In this document: positions 18,093 through 25,808 of the stretch, in pieces
Layout: every line of letters starts with the position of its first letter
Position numbering within the stretch: position 1 is the stretch's first letter
From: Segatella copri
GTDB taxonomy: Bacteria; Bacteroidota; Bacteroidia; Bacteroidales; Bacteroidaceae
Assembly: GCF_019127135.1 (NCBI RefSeq)
Contig: NZ_JAHOEA010000005.1
Span: forward strand, 1-64,000
DNA: 64,000 nt
Direction of reading: 5' to 3'
Notes under the pieces: generated by a model
Told to the model about the DNA's origin: nothing
Databases searched by the model: none
What the model saw: only the letters and a program-made list of their open reading frames with translations
Made by a program: the position numbers and the translations under genes

Positions 18093-19295
18093 TTACTTAT
18101 TAGCAACCAAGTCCATTGTATCGCGAGCGATAACAATCTCCTCGTCGGTAGGAACTACAACTACCTTCACCTTACTGTCGTCAGTAGAGATGATAGCTTC
18201 CTCGCCACGAACCTTGTCATTTACTTCCTTATTAATCTTGATGCCAAGATACTCCAGGTTCTTGCAAGAATCCTCACGGAGGTCAGTCTGGTTCTCACCA
18301 ACACCTGCTGTGAATACGATAGCGTCAACGCCACCCATAGCAGCTGTGTAAGCACCGATGTACTTCTTGATGCGATACTCATACATGCGGAGAGCGAGCT
18401 TAGCCTTCTCGTTACCCTCGTTGGCTGCGTTCTCAATGTCGCGCATATCAGAAGAAATACCTGTAATACCGAGCACACCACTCTTCTTGTTCAGGAAGTC
18501 AGCCATCTCCTGTGGCTTCATGTTCAACTTCTCCATCAAGTAGGTAACGGCAGAAGCATCGATATCACCACAACGTGAACCCATCATCAAACCAGCCAAT
18601 GGAGTCAAGCCCATTGAGGTATCCAATACCTTACCGTTCAATACTGCAGCTACAGAACCACCGTTACCGATGTGGCAAGTGATAATCTTAGAGTTGTTCT
18701 GGTCGAGACCGAGAATCTCGCAAACACGCTTAGAAACATAACGGTGAGATGTTCCGTGGAAGCCATAACGGCGTACGTGATACTTCTCGTACAACTCGTA
18801 AGGAATTGCATAGAGGTAAGCGTAGTCTGGCATTGTGCTGTGGAATGCGTTGTCGAATACGCAAACCTGAGGAGTGCCAGGCATCAATGAGTCAACGGCA
18901 CGGATACCCTTCAGGTGACCTGCGTTGTGAACAGGAGCGAGGTCGCAAAGTTCCTCGATACCATCCTCTACGCTCTTGTCAACGATAACGCTCTCCTTGA
19001 ACTTGTCACCACCCTGTACGACACGGTGTCCTACAGCGTCGATTTCCTTCAAATCCTTGATAGCGCCGATTTCTGGGTCGAGCAAGCACTTGAATACGAA
19101 GTTCACACCTTCCTTGTGGTCAGGCATGTCGTGCATAATTTGCTTCTTCTCGCCGTTAGGCAATTTTACCTTGATGAAAGCGTTATCAAGACCGATACGC
19201 TCTACACCACCCTGTGCCAATACAGACTCATCGTCCATATTATATAATTTGTACTTGATAGATGAACTACCGCAGTTCAGAACCAATACTTTCAT
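18093..19295 (-). CDS. ackA: Acetate kinase
   Basis: 400 residues, standard length. Signatures: VLNCGSSSIKYKLY at the N-terminus, GFHGTSHRYVS, DTSMGLTPLAGLMMGSRCGDID, and FTAGVGENQ. It converts acetyl phosphate and ADP to acetate and ATP, the substrate-level phosphorylation step of acetate fermentation. It follows pta by 45 bp, forming the usual pta-ackA operon with a terminator after ackA. Confidence 0.98.
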   Translation of the reverse strand: MKVLVLNCGSSSIKYKLYNMDDESVLAQGGVERIGLDNAFIKVKLPNGEKKQIMHDMPDHKEGVNFVFKCLLDPEIGAIKDLKEIDAVGHRVVQGGDKFKESVIVDKSVEDGIEELCDLAPVHNAGHLKGIRAVDSLMPGTPQVCVFDNAFHSTMPDYAYLYAIPYELYEKYHVRRYGFHGTSHRYVSKRVCEILGLDQNNSKIITCHIGNGGSVAAVLNGKVLDTSMGLTPLAGLMMGSRCGDIDASAVTYLMEKLNMKPQEMADFLNKKSGVLGITGISSDMRDIENAANEGNEKAKLALRMYEYRIKKYIGAYTAAMGGVDAIVFTAGVGENQTDLREDSCKNLEYLGIKINKEVNDKVRGEEAIISTDDSKVKVVVVPTDEEIVIARDTMDLVANK

Positions 19296-19340
19296 AATCT
19301 AATTTTTGTAATGTTATTGATTGAATAAAGTTAGTCTCAA

Positions 19341-20387
19341 TTAAGCCTTCTTAGCATCCTGTGCCTGGCAAGCTGTGATAGCTACCATGTAGTAGATGTC
19401 ATCTACAGAGCAACCACGAGAGAGGTCGTTTACAGGACGGGCGATACCCTGGAGGATAGGACCGATAGCGATGGCACCACCCAGGCGCTGAACGAGCTTG
19501 TAGCCGATGTTACCAACCTCGAGGTTTGGAACTACCAATACGTTAGCCTTACCAGCTACCTCTGACTTTGGAGCCTTCTTGGCAGCTACCTCAGGAACGA
19601 GGGCTGCATCAGCCTGAAGCTCACCATCGAGATGAAGCTCTGGGAACTTCTCCTTAGCAATAGCTACGGCATCCTTTACCTTGTCAATGATATAAACGCT
19701 CTTACCAGTCTCCTTGTTGATAGCATCCTTTGCGCTACCCATTGTTGAGAAGCTCAACATGGCAATCTGTGGATCAGCAATACCTGCCACTGACTGAGCT
19801 GTATGAGCTGTAGTATAGGCAATCTGAGCAAGCTGGTCTGCTGTAGGGTTTGGAGTTACAGCAACGTCACCCATTACTACAATGCCATCCTGACCATACT
19901 GCTTCTGGTCTGTGATGAGCAACATAGCACCACTTACGCAAGTGATACCTGGAGTGCACTTGATAATCTGAAGAGCTGGACGGAGAGTATCGCCAGTAGT
20001 GCTCAATGCACCAGAAATCTGACCGTCAGCGCCCTCAGTCTTGATAATCATACAACCGAGATAGAGGTTGTTCTTAGTTACGAGTTCACGAGCCTGCTCA
20101 ACAGTCATGCCCTTCTTCTTACGAAGTTCAGCGAGCTTCTCAGCATACTCCTCAGTCTTAGGGTTGTTTTGTGGATCAACGATAGTAGCCTTGTCGATGT
20201 TGTTAAGACCCCACTGAGCAGCGAGATTCTTAATATTGGCAGGGTTACCGATGAGGATGATGTCTGCGAGATCATCAGCCAAAACTTTATCGGCTGCTTT
20301 CAATGTACGCTCCTCTTCTGCTTCAGGGAGCACGATGCGCTGCTTGTCAGCTTTAGCGCGAGCTACGATTTGCTGTAATAAATCCAT
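19341..20387 (-). CDS. pta: Phosphate acetyltransferase
   Basis: 348 residues: the short Pta form containing only the catalytic PTA_PTB domain, without the N-terminal regulatory DRTGG region of enteric Pta. Visible blocks are RIVLPEAEEERTLKAADK, ALSTTGDTLRPALQIIK, VALSF-type AMLSFSTMGSA, and VQRLGGAIAIGPILQGIARPVNDLSRGCS near the C-terminus. It makes acetyl phosphate from acetyl-CoA. First gene of the leftward pta-ackA operon; a probable -7 element lies at 20491-20498. Confidence 0.97.
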   Translation of the reverse strand: MDLLQQIVARAKADKQRIVLPEAEEERTLKAADKVLADDLADIILIGNPANIKNLAAQWGLNNIDKATIVDPQNNPKTEEYAEKLAELRKKKGMTVEQARELVTKNNLYLGCMIIKTEGADGQISGALSTTGDTLRPALQIIKCTPGITCVSGAMLLITDQKQYGQDGIVVMGDVAVTPNPTADQLAQIAYTTAHTAQSVAGIADPQIAMLSFSTMGSAKDAINKETGKSVYIIDKVKDAVAIAKEKFPELHLDGELQADAALVPEVAAKKAPKSEVAGKANVLVVPNLEVGNIGYKLVQRLGGAIAIGPILQGIARPVNDLSRGCSVDDIYYMVAITACQAQDAKKA

Positions 20388-20490
20388 TTTACTTTTTAAT
20401 ATTTTATATATTTTGTTGTTTCCTAAGTAGATCTGTCAAAGTGTAAGGCGCTGTTATCTTGTTTTTCGCCTTTTTGCCACATCGACTTTG

Positions 20491-20498
20491 CAAAAGTA
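20491..20498 (-). promoter_or_regulatory. Probable -7 element of the pta-ackA promoter
   Basis: Minus-strand TACTTTTG fits TAnnTTTG; the -33 region is only weakly matched. The leader would be about 100 nt. The 20388-20618 gap otherwise holds one copy of the 17-mer repeat. Confidence 0.5.
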
Positions 20499-20595
20499 CA
20501 CATTTTCTTTGAAATAGCAGCGATTAAAATGTGTAAAAAAAGCTAAATCGGGAGATTATTCATGTCGTAAAGGTTTACGTAGCAGGAAAAGTGAT

Positions 20596-20612
20596 GAATT
20601 CTTCACTCTTCA
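20596..20612. repeat. Short intergenic repeat GAATTCTTCACTCTTCA, copy 3
   Basis: Exact 17-mer as at 11890 and 16123, immediately after the diadenylate cyclase stop. Confidence 0.85.
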
Positions 20613-20618
20613 CTTTAC

Positions 20619-21389
20619 TTATATCATCTCCAGAGTAAGGATGCTTTCCAGTTCCTCGGCCGAGAGTCGGAGTTTGAACTCGCCCTTGATGGCCACGCTG
20701 ATTCGTCCGGTCTCCTCAGATACGATGACGGCGATGGCATCACTGCTCTGTGATATTCCGAGAGCGGCACGATGGCGGAGTCCCAGTTCTTTCGGAATAT
20801 CGAGGTTATGGCTCACAGGCAGAATACATCCGGCTGCCATGATGCGCTTATTGCTCACCACCATGGCTCCATCATGAAGCGGCGAGTTCTTGAAGAAGAT
20901 GTTCTCTATCAGCCGCTGGTTTATCTTGGCGTCAATCTCCTCACCCGTATCCATGATGTCCTTCAGTGGAACGCCTCGCTCGATAACGATAAGAGCACCT
21001 ACGTATTTCTTCGCCATACTCATACACGCCATCACAATCGGCATGATGGTCTCCTTGTTAGCCTCCTTCTGGCTCTCCTTGCTGGAGTGGAAGAACCGAA
21101 CCAGCCGGCGCATACCTTTCTGCGAACCGATTTCATAGAGGAATCTACGGATATCCTCCTGAAAGATGACGATGAGGGCGATAACTCCCACGCTCACCAG
21201 TTTATCCAGGATAGAACCCAGCAGGCGCATTTCCAGTATCTGACTCACAAAGAGCCAGATAAGCACGAAGAGCATGATGCCCACGAAGATGTTCAGTGAG
21301 CGCGATTCCTTCATCAGACGATAAACATAGAACAGCAGCGAGGCTACCAGGAGAATATCGAGAAAGTCTTTGATACCAAATTCTATCAT
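20619..21389 (-). CDS. cdaA: Membrane diadenylate cyclase (c-di-AMP synthase), CdaA type
   Basis: 256 residues. Three N-terminal membrane segments (about residues 10-24, 33-50, 62-78) are followed by the DAC domain with the catalytic DGA motif (residues 173-175, in LHDGAMVV) and RHR motif (205-207, in GLRHRAALGIS). It condenses two ATP into c-di-AMP, a messenger for osmotic and cell-wall homeostasis. The start overlaps the folP stop by 4 bp (ATGA), so translation is coupled. The usual regulatory partner gene cdaR is not adjacent; instead three tiny membrane proteins sit upstream of folP in the same operon. Confidence 0.95.
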   Translation of the reverse strand: MIEFGIKDFLDILLVASLLFYVYRLMKESRSLNIFVGIMLFVLIWLFVSQILEMRLLGSILDKLVSVGVIALIVIFQEDIRRFLYEIGSQKGMRRLVRFFHSSKESQKEANKETIMPIVMACMSMAKKYVGALIVIERGVPLKDIMDTGEEIDAKINQRLIENIFFKNSPLHDGAMVVSNKRIMAAGCILPVSHNLDIPKELGLRHRAALGISQSSDAIAVIVSEETGRISVAIKGEFKLRLSAEELESILTLEMI

Positions 21390-22231
21390 GTGCGTCCCTC
21401 CTTCATTGCTTCTATTATCTTCACAGCCTCAGCAGCTTCTTTTACATCGTGCACTCTGAGGATGCTGGCGCCCTTCATCAGAGCGATGGTATCGAGCACG
21501 GAAGTTCCATTGAGCGATGTCGTAGCATCTCCACCCAACAGCTTGTATATCATACTCTTACGGGAGATACCTACAAGTACCGGAAGTTCCATCACGTTCA
21601 ACTTCTCCATCTCATTATAAATCTGATAATTCTGGATGAGATTCTTGCCGAATCCGAAGCCTGGGTCGAGGATGATGTCCTTGGCTCCCAGGTCACGCAA
21701 CTGCTGTACCTCTCTGGCAAAGCCCTTCATCATCGTTTCGAGCGTAGGCTGCACCGACATTAATATATAAGGTACCTTCAGTTCGCCCACCACCCCGAAC
21801 ATTTCAGGATATTCCTCCTGTCTCTGCTCCAGCGGTACATTGGCGATACCAGTGATTCCACCTTCTGAGACATCGTTGATGATGTCAGCTCCCCACTCCT
21901 CGATACACTTGCGTGCCAAGGTAGGGCGATAAGTATCTACGGAGACGGCAGCATCCGGTTGCTCCCTGCGAACGATGTCGAGAGCGAACTTCAGTCGTTT
22001 TTCCTCCTCTTCTTCCGATACTTCATCGGCACCGGGACGGGTGGAGAAAGCACCCACATCGATGATGCTTCCACCTTCTTCTATAATCTGATTAGCTCTC
22101 TGAGCTATCTCCATTTCTGTCTGTTTTCTACTTCCTGAGTAGAAACTGTCGGGCGTAACGTTCAGGATGCCCATCACCTGAGGGGTACTCAAATCCATCA
22201 AGCGCCCCTTGATATTAATTGTATATTCCAT
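21386..22231 (-). CDS. folP: Dihydropteroate synthase
   Basis: 281 residues. VMGILNVTPDSFYSGSR (pterin/phosphate loop), IIDVGAFSTRPGADEVSEEEE, SVDTYRPTLARKCIEEWGADIINDVSEGG, DPGFGFGKN and VGISRKSMIYKLLG are all present. It joins DHPP pyrophosphate with p-aminobenzoate in folate synthesis. It begins 4 bp after the stop of a 34-codon membrane protein gene and overlaps cdaA by 4 bp, so the five genes 22672-20619 appear to be one tightly coupled operon. Confidence 0.97.
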   Translation of the reverse strand: MEYTINIKGRLMDLSTPQVMGILNVTPDSFYSGSRKQTEMEIAQRANQIIEEGGSIIDVGAFSTRPGADEVSEEEEEKRLKFALDIVRREQPDAAVSVDTYRPTLARKCIEEWGADIINDVSEGGITGIANVPLEQRQEEYPEMFGVVGELKVPYILMSVQPTLETMMKGFAREVQQLRDLGAKDIILDPGFGFGKNLIQNYQIYNEMEKLNVMELPVLVGISRKSMIYKLLGGDATTSLNGTSVLDTIALMKGASILRVHDVKEAAEAVKIIEAMKEGRT

Positions 22232-22235
22232 CGGA

Positions 22236-22340
22236 TTATAACTCTTTAAGCCATTTCTTACCAGGCTTTGTATAACTCCAAGCTATAAGAGCAATAACAA
22301 CAATAGAAGTTATCATAAAAAATAACGCTAAATAACTCAT
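22236..22340 (-). CDS. 34-residue single-pass membrane protein (paralogue 1)
   Basis: The frame begins MSYLALFFMITSIVVIALIA, then has the tail W21-S-Y-T-K-P-G-K-K-W-L-K-E-L34. One membrane segment (about residues 3-20) is followed by a short basic tail, so the tail is probably cytoplasmic. The same tail and exactly the same length occur in the neighbouring gene at 22342-22446. It begins 1 bp after the stop of that gene and ends 4 bp before folP, so it is translated as part of the operon. Function unknown; a role as a membrane regulator or scaffold for CdaA is only inference from position. Confidence 0.7.
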   Translation of the reverse strand: MSYLALFFMITSIVVIALIAWSYTKPGKKWLKEL

Positions 22341-22341
22341 A

Positions 22342-22446
22342 CTATAAACTTTTTAGCCATTTCTTCCCTGATTCAGTATATGTCCAAAGCAAAATACCAC
22401 CACCTATTAAAGTGCCTATTCCAAATATCAAAATCATTGTTTCCAT
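22342..22446 (-). CDS. 34-residue single-pass membrane protein (paralogue 2)
   Basis: Begins METMILIFGIGTLIGGGILL and ends with W21-T-Y-T-E-S-G-K-K-W-L-K-S-L34. Ungapped alignment with paralogue 1 keeps W21, Y23, T24, G27, K28, K29, W30, L31, K32 and L34, while the membrane part differs in sequence but not in hydrophobicity. That pattern is what selection on protein would leave, which supports both as real genes. A Gly-rich membrane helix (GIGTLIGGG) could pack against another helix. It starts 4 bp after the stop of the upstream 73-residue protein gene. Confidence 0.7.
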   Translation of the reverse strand: METMILIFGIGTLIGGGILLWTYTESGKKWLKSL

Positions 22447-22450
22447 TTTC

Positions 22451-22672
22451 TTAATATTTTAAAATTCGATTACCTACTATTGCAAACAAAATTGTCATGC
22501 ACACACCAAATAAAACATACAGAAGATTCATATAATCGAATTCTCCTGTTATCATTGGCGTAAGCCCACCCAAAACCATCGCTCCAAAACTTAGTTTGGA
22601 GATATCGAAGAAATAACCAGCTAGCTTGTCTTTCCTCGTTTTTAATTTATCTCTTTCTATGTTTGCGCCCAT
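22451..22672 (-). CDS. Small membrane protein with two transmembrane segments (possibly DUF6722-like)
   Basis: 73 residues from the ATG at 22672 (MGANIERDKLKTRKDKLAGY); a start at 22690 is also possible. A basic N-terminus, the segment YFFDISKLSFGAMVLGGL and a second hydrophobic stretch (about residues 48-68, LLYVLFGVCMTILFAIVG) give a helical hairpin. The DISKLxFGAxVLGG pattern reminds me of the small DUF6722 family in Bacteroidota, but I am not sure. It heads the operon with the two 34-residue proteins, folP and cdaA. Confidence 0.65.
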   Translation of the reverse strand: MGANIERDKLKTRKDKLAGYFFDISKLSFGAMVLGGLTPMITGEFDYMNLLYVLFGVCMTILFAIVGNRILKY

Positions 22673-22711
22673 TCCGACCTCACTTTCCAAAGATTACTTG
22701 AATATTTTCTG

Positions 22712-22719
22712 CAAAAATA
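22712..22719 (-). promoter_or_regulatory. Possible -7 element of the small-protein-folP-cdaA operon
   Basis: Minus-strand TATTTTTG fits TAnnTTTG, but no clear -33 TTTG is found at the right distance. It lies in the 125-bp divergent gap shared with murF. Confidence 0.4.
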
Positions 22720-22760
22720 GAAAGAATTATCGAGATTACCATCATTTTTTGGGAAAATTG

Positions 22761-22791
22761 TTTGTTATGTCCATAATTTAGATTACTTTTG
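22761..22791 (+). promoter_or_regulatory. Promoter of murF
   Basis: TTTG (22761-22764), 19-nt spacer, TACTTTTG (22784-22791); the start codon follows 25 nt later at 22816. Confidence 0.75.
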
Positions 22792-22815
22792 CACCCAAAA
22801 TAACAGTTATAGACT

Positions 22816-24117
22816 ATGGATATTTCAGAACTCTATCAGATTTACCAAGCGCACCCAGTGATTACCACTGACAGCCGCGACTGCCCAGAGGGCAGCATCT
22901 TCCTGGCTTTGAAGGGCGCATCGTTTGATGGCAACAAGTTTGCCGACATGGCTTTGGAGAAAGGCTGTGCCTATGTGATTGTTGATGAAAAAGAGTATGC
23001 CAAGGAGGGCGACGAGCGCTACATCCTCGTAGAGGATTGCCTCACCACCTTCAAGGAATTAGCCCGTGAGCATCGCCGCCACTTCGATATTCCTGTAGTA
23101 GGAATCACCGGAACCAACGGCAAGACGACCACCAAGGAACTCGTCTCTGCCGTTCTCGGCGAGAAGTTCAACGTGATGTTTACCCAGGGCAACTTCAATA
23201 ATGACGTAGGCGTACCAAAGACGCTCTTCCGTCTCTCACCAGAGAATGAGATTGCCGTTGTAGAGATGGGCGCTTCCCATCCTGGTGACATCCGAAAGCT
23301 CGTAGAATACGTAGAACCAACCTGCGGTATGATTACCAACGTAGGCCGTGCCCACCTGCAGGGATTCGGCAGTTTCGAAGGCGTGAAGAAGACCAAGGGA
23401 GAGCTCTATGATTACCTCGCAGCCAACGATGCCCTCGTCTTCATCAATGCAGACAACGAGCATCTGATGCAGATGGCTGAGCAACGCAACATCAACCGCC
23501 TCATCACCTACGGCAAGGATGAAAACTGCGATGTATGGGGAGAAGTCATCTCCTGCGCTCCATTCCTGAAGTTCCGCTGGCGCACCGAGAGTTTCGACTG
23601 GCATGAAGTCCAGACCCATCTCATCGGCTCTTACAACATCGACAACATGCTTGCCGCCATCACCATCGGTCTTCATTTCGACGTGAAGCCTCAGCAGATA
23701 GATCATGCCCTGGAGAACTACATCCCAAGCAACAACCGTTCACAGTTGGAAGAGACGGCGCACAATAAGCTGGTGGTAGATGCCTACAATGCAAACCCAT
23801 CAAGCATGGCTGCCGCCATCGAGAACTTCCGCGTGATGGATGTGCCTCATAAGATGGCGATTCTCGGACAGATGGGCGAGCTCGGCGAAGTGAGCCACGA
23901 GGAGCATCAGAAGGTAGTAGACCAGTTGCAGGCAGCAGGTCTGGAGAATGTATGGCTGGTAGGCGAAGAATTCAAGGATATTCCATGCAGCTACCGCAAG
24001 TTCCAGAATGTAGAGGAAGTGAAGGAAGCGCTCAAGGCGAACCAGCCTCACGACCATTACATCCTCATCAAAGGCAGCAACAGCGTGAAGCTCTTCCAAC
24101 TTCCGGAATTGTTGTAA
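22816..24117 (+). CDS. murF: UDP-N-acetylmuramoyl-tripeptide--D-alanyl-D-alanine ligase
   Basis: 433 residues. The N-terminal substrate domain (TTDSRDCPEGSIFLALKG) is followed by the Mur-ligase ATP loop GITGTNGKTTTKELV (about residues 96-110), the central EMGASHPGDI segment, the NNRSQLEE and DAYNANPSSM block of the C-terminal domain, and LGQMGELGE. It adds the D-Ala-D-Ala made by Ddl (encoded at 9712-10707) to the UDP-MurNAc-tripeptide in the cytoplasm. Monocistronic as far as visible, with its own promoter and a hairpin-rich 3' region. Confidence 0.97.
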   Translation: MDISELYQIYQAHPVITTDSRDCPEGSIFLALKGASFDGNKFADMALEKGCAYVIVDEKEYAKEGDERYILVEDCLTTFKELAREHRRHFDIPVVGITGTNGKTTTKELVSAVLGEKFNVMFTQGNFNNDVGVPKTLFRLSPENEIAVVEMGASHPGDIRKLVEYVEPTCGMITNVGRAHLQGFGSFEGVKKTKGELYDYLAANDALVFINADNEHLMQMAEQRNINRLITYGKDENCDVWGEVISCAPFLKFRWRTESFDWHEVQTHLIGSYNIDNMLAAITIGLHFDVKPQQIDHALENYIPSNNRSQLEETAHNKLVVDAYNANPSSMAAAIENFRVMDVPHKMAILGQMGELGEVSHEEHQKVVDQLQAAGLENVWLVGEEFKDIPCSYRKFQNVEEVKEALKANQPHDHYILIKGSNSVKLFQLPELL

Positions 24118-24128
24118 ACGGTTATTAT

Positions 24129-24157
24129 CGTACAACTAAAAGGTGTGTGGTTGTACG
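24129..24157. terminator. Hairpin just after murF
   Basis: Perfect 8-bp arms CGTACAAC and GTTGTACG around a 13-nt loop, 12 bp after the murF stop. No strong U-run follows, so termination is plausible but unproven. Confidence 0.45.
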
Positions 24158-24174
24158 ATTATAGGGTGTTGCCA

Positions 24175-24240
24175 CTAGGCTCGGCAGATGTGCTGACTGC
24201 AGTCGGCAGACCTGCTGACTAGGCTCAGCAGAGCTGCTGA
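24175..24240. repeat. Three quasi-palindromic 22-bp tandem units (array 1a)
   Basis: Units start at 24175, 24197 and 24219, each exactly 22 bp and each ending CTGA. The third unit with the following GCCTAG forms a nearly perfect 28-bp palindrome around CTAGGCTCAGCAG. It lies in the 317-bp gap between convergent murF and the ATPase gene. Confidence 0.8.
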
Positions 24241-24270
24241 GCCTAGTGGAAATCTCTTAGAAACAGCCTC

Positions 24271-24450
24271 CTTGAACCTGATATTCCGACTTCTTGAACC
24301 TGAGCAAACGTATTCTTTCACTTACTCAGTCGTATCCTTGTACTTGTTCAGTCATATCTGTAGGCTTATTCAGATATATCAGTAGGCTCACTCTGCCGCA
24401 TCATTTCGCTTACTCAGACGTATCTTTTACTTACTCAACCTGCTCGCAGG
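24271..24450. repeat. Degenerate 22-bp tandem repeat array (array 1b), about eight units
   Basis: Best units, with the common core CTTACTCAG.CGTATC, start at 24320, 24342, 24364, 24386, 24408 and 24429 (spacings 22, 22, 22, 22, 21). Weaker units precede them: CTTGAACCTGA occurs at 24271 and 24293, again 22 bp apart. The last unit overlaps the 3' end of the ATPase gene at 24435. The period is not a multiple of three and the region is otherwise non-coding. Confidence 0.75.
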
Positions 24451-25556
24451 CTCAGCTCCAAAAACTTGTCACATAATTGGTAAACGCCTTCATCTTGCGT
24501 GATAAAGTCTCTGTCCAGTAAGGTCTTGACTGCTCCCTGCACGGTGCTTGCACCAAGATGATACTTCTGCAAGAACTCTTGCGACATCAGGGAAGAAGGC
24601 TTACCTTCCTGAGCAATGGCTATGAGAAGCTGTTTCTGCTTGGCTGTAAGCTGATACAGCAAGGCCTGATAGGCAAAACGCTGCTGGGAAAGAATGCTAT
24701 CTATCGCCATTCTGACATCATCCTCCTGCAACAAAGACCTATCAGATATTGAAGTGTAAAGCATATTGAGTACATACTGAATATACCAGGTAATGCCATC
24801 GAAATGATGATATAAATAGGTAAAAGCCGCTGCACTTATCTCTTTATTGTTCCTGGCAAGATGGTGATTGGCAAATTCCAGGTAAGTCTGCTCATTGATT
24901 GCCTCCAACCCCATGATACTCGAACTATGATAGAACGGGCGTGACTGGGAAGTAAACATCAATGCCATCATGTGGCGCTTGGAGCCAGAAAAGACAAAGT
25001 TTGCATTGTGGCAATTCTGTATTCGCTTACGCAAGGTTGCCTCAACGGTTTTCTCTGGATAGTTTGCAACTGTCTGAAACTCATCTATCGCCACCAGACA
25101 AGGTTTATCTGCCTGTTCGAGATAAGCGAAGATCTCATCCAGCGTAATATCCGGAGCCTGAATATCTCCCAAACCAACACTCCACTCCGGATTTCCATTG
25201 ATGTCAAAAGAGATAGTTGACTTCAAAGACTGGAGCATATTCAGGAAAAATTCCCATACTTTCCTGCCCTTTGGCTTGAGTGCCGTCAGGATTCCCTTGC
25301 CCAGCGCATAGACGAATTCGTTCAAATTCTTCGTATCATAAATATCAATATAGATGCAATGATACTGCTCACGAATGTTTTTCTGCTGAAAACAATTATA
25401 AATCAGTCCCGACTTACCCAGACGTCTTGGCGCAATCAACGCGACATTGCACCGATTGGTCAAATGGCGGGTAAGAAGAGCTGTTTCCTCTACCCTATCA
25501 CAGAAATATTCCGGCGAAAGATAGCCTTCAATAATAAAAGGATTTAACTGTACCAT
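24435..25556 (-). CDS. AAA-type ATPase with C-terminal winged helix (archaeal ATPase-like)
   Basis: About 373 residues from the ATG at 25556 (MVQLNPFIIEGYLSPEYFCD); an upstream ATG two codons earlier is possible. Walker A is APRRLGKSGL (about residues 42-51), Walker B is PCLVAIDEFQTV, and sensor-like NFVFSGSKRHMM follows, as in the archaeal-type P-loop ATPase family (PF01637-like). The last 70 residues look like a winged helix (SLMSQEFLQKYHLGASTVQGAVKTL). Such genes are mobile and of uncertain function. It has a perfect promoter at 25604-25635 and is flanked on both sides by 22-bp tandem arrays. Confidence 0.8.
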   Translation of the reverse strand: MVQLNPFIIEGYLSPEYFCDRVEETALLTRHLTNRCNVALIAPRRLGKSGLIYNCFQQKNIREQYHCIYIDIYDTKNLNEFVYALGKGILTALKPKGRKVWEFFLNMLQSLKSTISFDINGNPEWSVGLGDIQAPDITLDEIFAYLEQADKPCLVAIDEFQTVANYPEKTVEATLRKRIQNCHNANFVFSGSKRHMMALMFTSQSRPFYHSSSIMGLEAINEQTYLEFANHHLARNNKEISAAAFTYLYHHFDGITWYIQYVLNMLYTSISDRSLLQEDDVRMAIDSILSQQRFAYQALLYQLTAKQKQLLIAIAQEGKPSSLMSQEFLQKYHLGASTVQGAVKTLLDRDFITQDEGVYQLCDKFLELSLRAG

Positions 25557-25603
25557 AAGCATTTATATCATTATGAGTTTTACGTAACGAAGATTTCATA
25601 ATG

Positions 25604-25635
25604 CAAAGATACGATGAATATTTGTAAACGGCAAA
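25604..25635 (-). promoter_or_regulatory. Promoter of the ATPase gene
   Basis: Minus-strand TTTG (25632-25635), 20-nt spacer, TATCTTTG (25604-25611), a perfect consensus. Confidence 0.75.
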
Positions 25636-25667
25636 CATTTATCGGAAAAAAGTATCAGACATTCAAT

Positions 25668-25689
25668 AAAAAAGTATCTTAGGATACTT
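25668..25689 (-). terminator. Probable terminator of pdxS-pdxT
   Basis: Minus-strand AAGTATC-CTAA-GATACTT followed by more T: a 7-bp stem with U-run formed by the last unit of the 22-bp array. Confidence 0.55.
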
Positions 25690-25808
25690 GCTCATGTATC
25701 TTAAGATACTTGGCAATGTATCCTAAGATACTTTGCAATATAGCTTCATGGGCACATGAAGCCTGTTTCATCGGCCAACGAAATAAGTTTCATCTCAGGA
25801 TGAAGCCT
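25674..25808. repeat. Two sets of three palindromic 22-bp units (array 2)
   Basis: Units at 25674, 25696 and 25718 read GTATCTTA.GATACTTG-like (each 22 bp and self-complementary, the second containing the perfect palindrome GTATCTTAAGATAC). After 3 bp, units at 25743, 25765 and 25787 (also 22 bp each) carry GCTTCATG / CATGAAGC-type or GTTTCATC cores. The array starts exactly at the pdxT stop and ends 63 bp before the ATPase promoter. Confidence 0.85.

Noticed and set aside
24175..25808. CRISPR array
   Set aside because: The 22-bp units are contiguous, with no unique spacers between repeats, and no cas genes are nearby.
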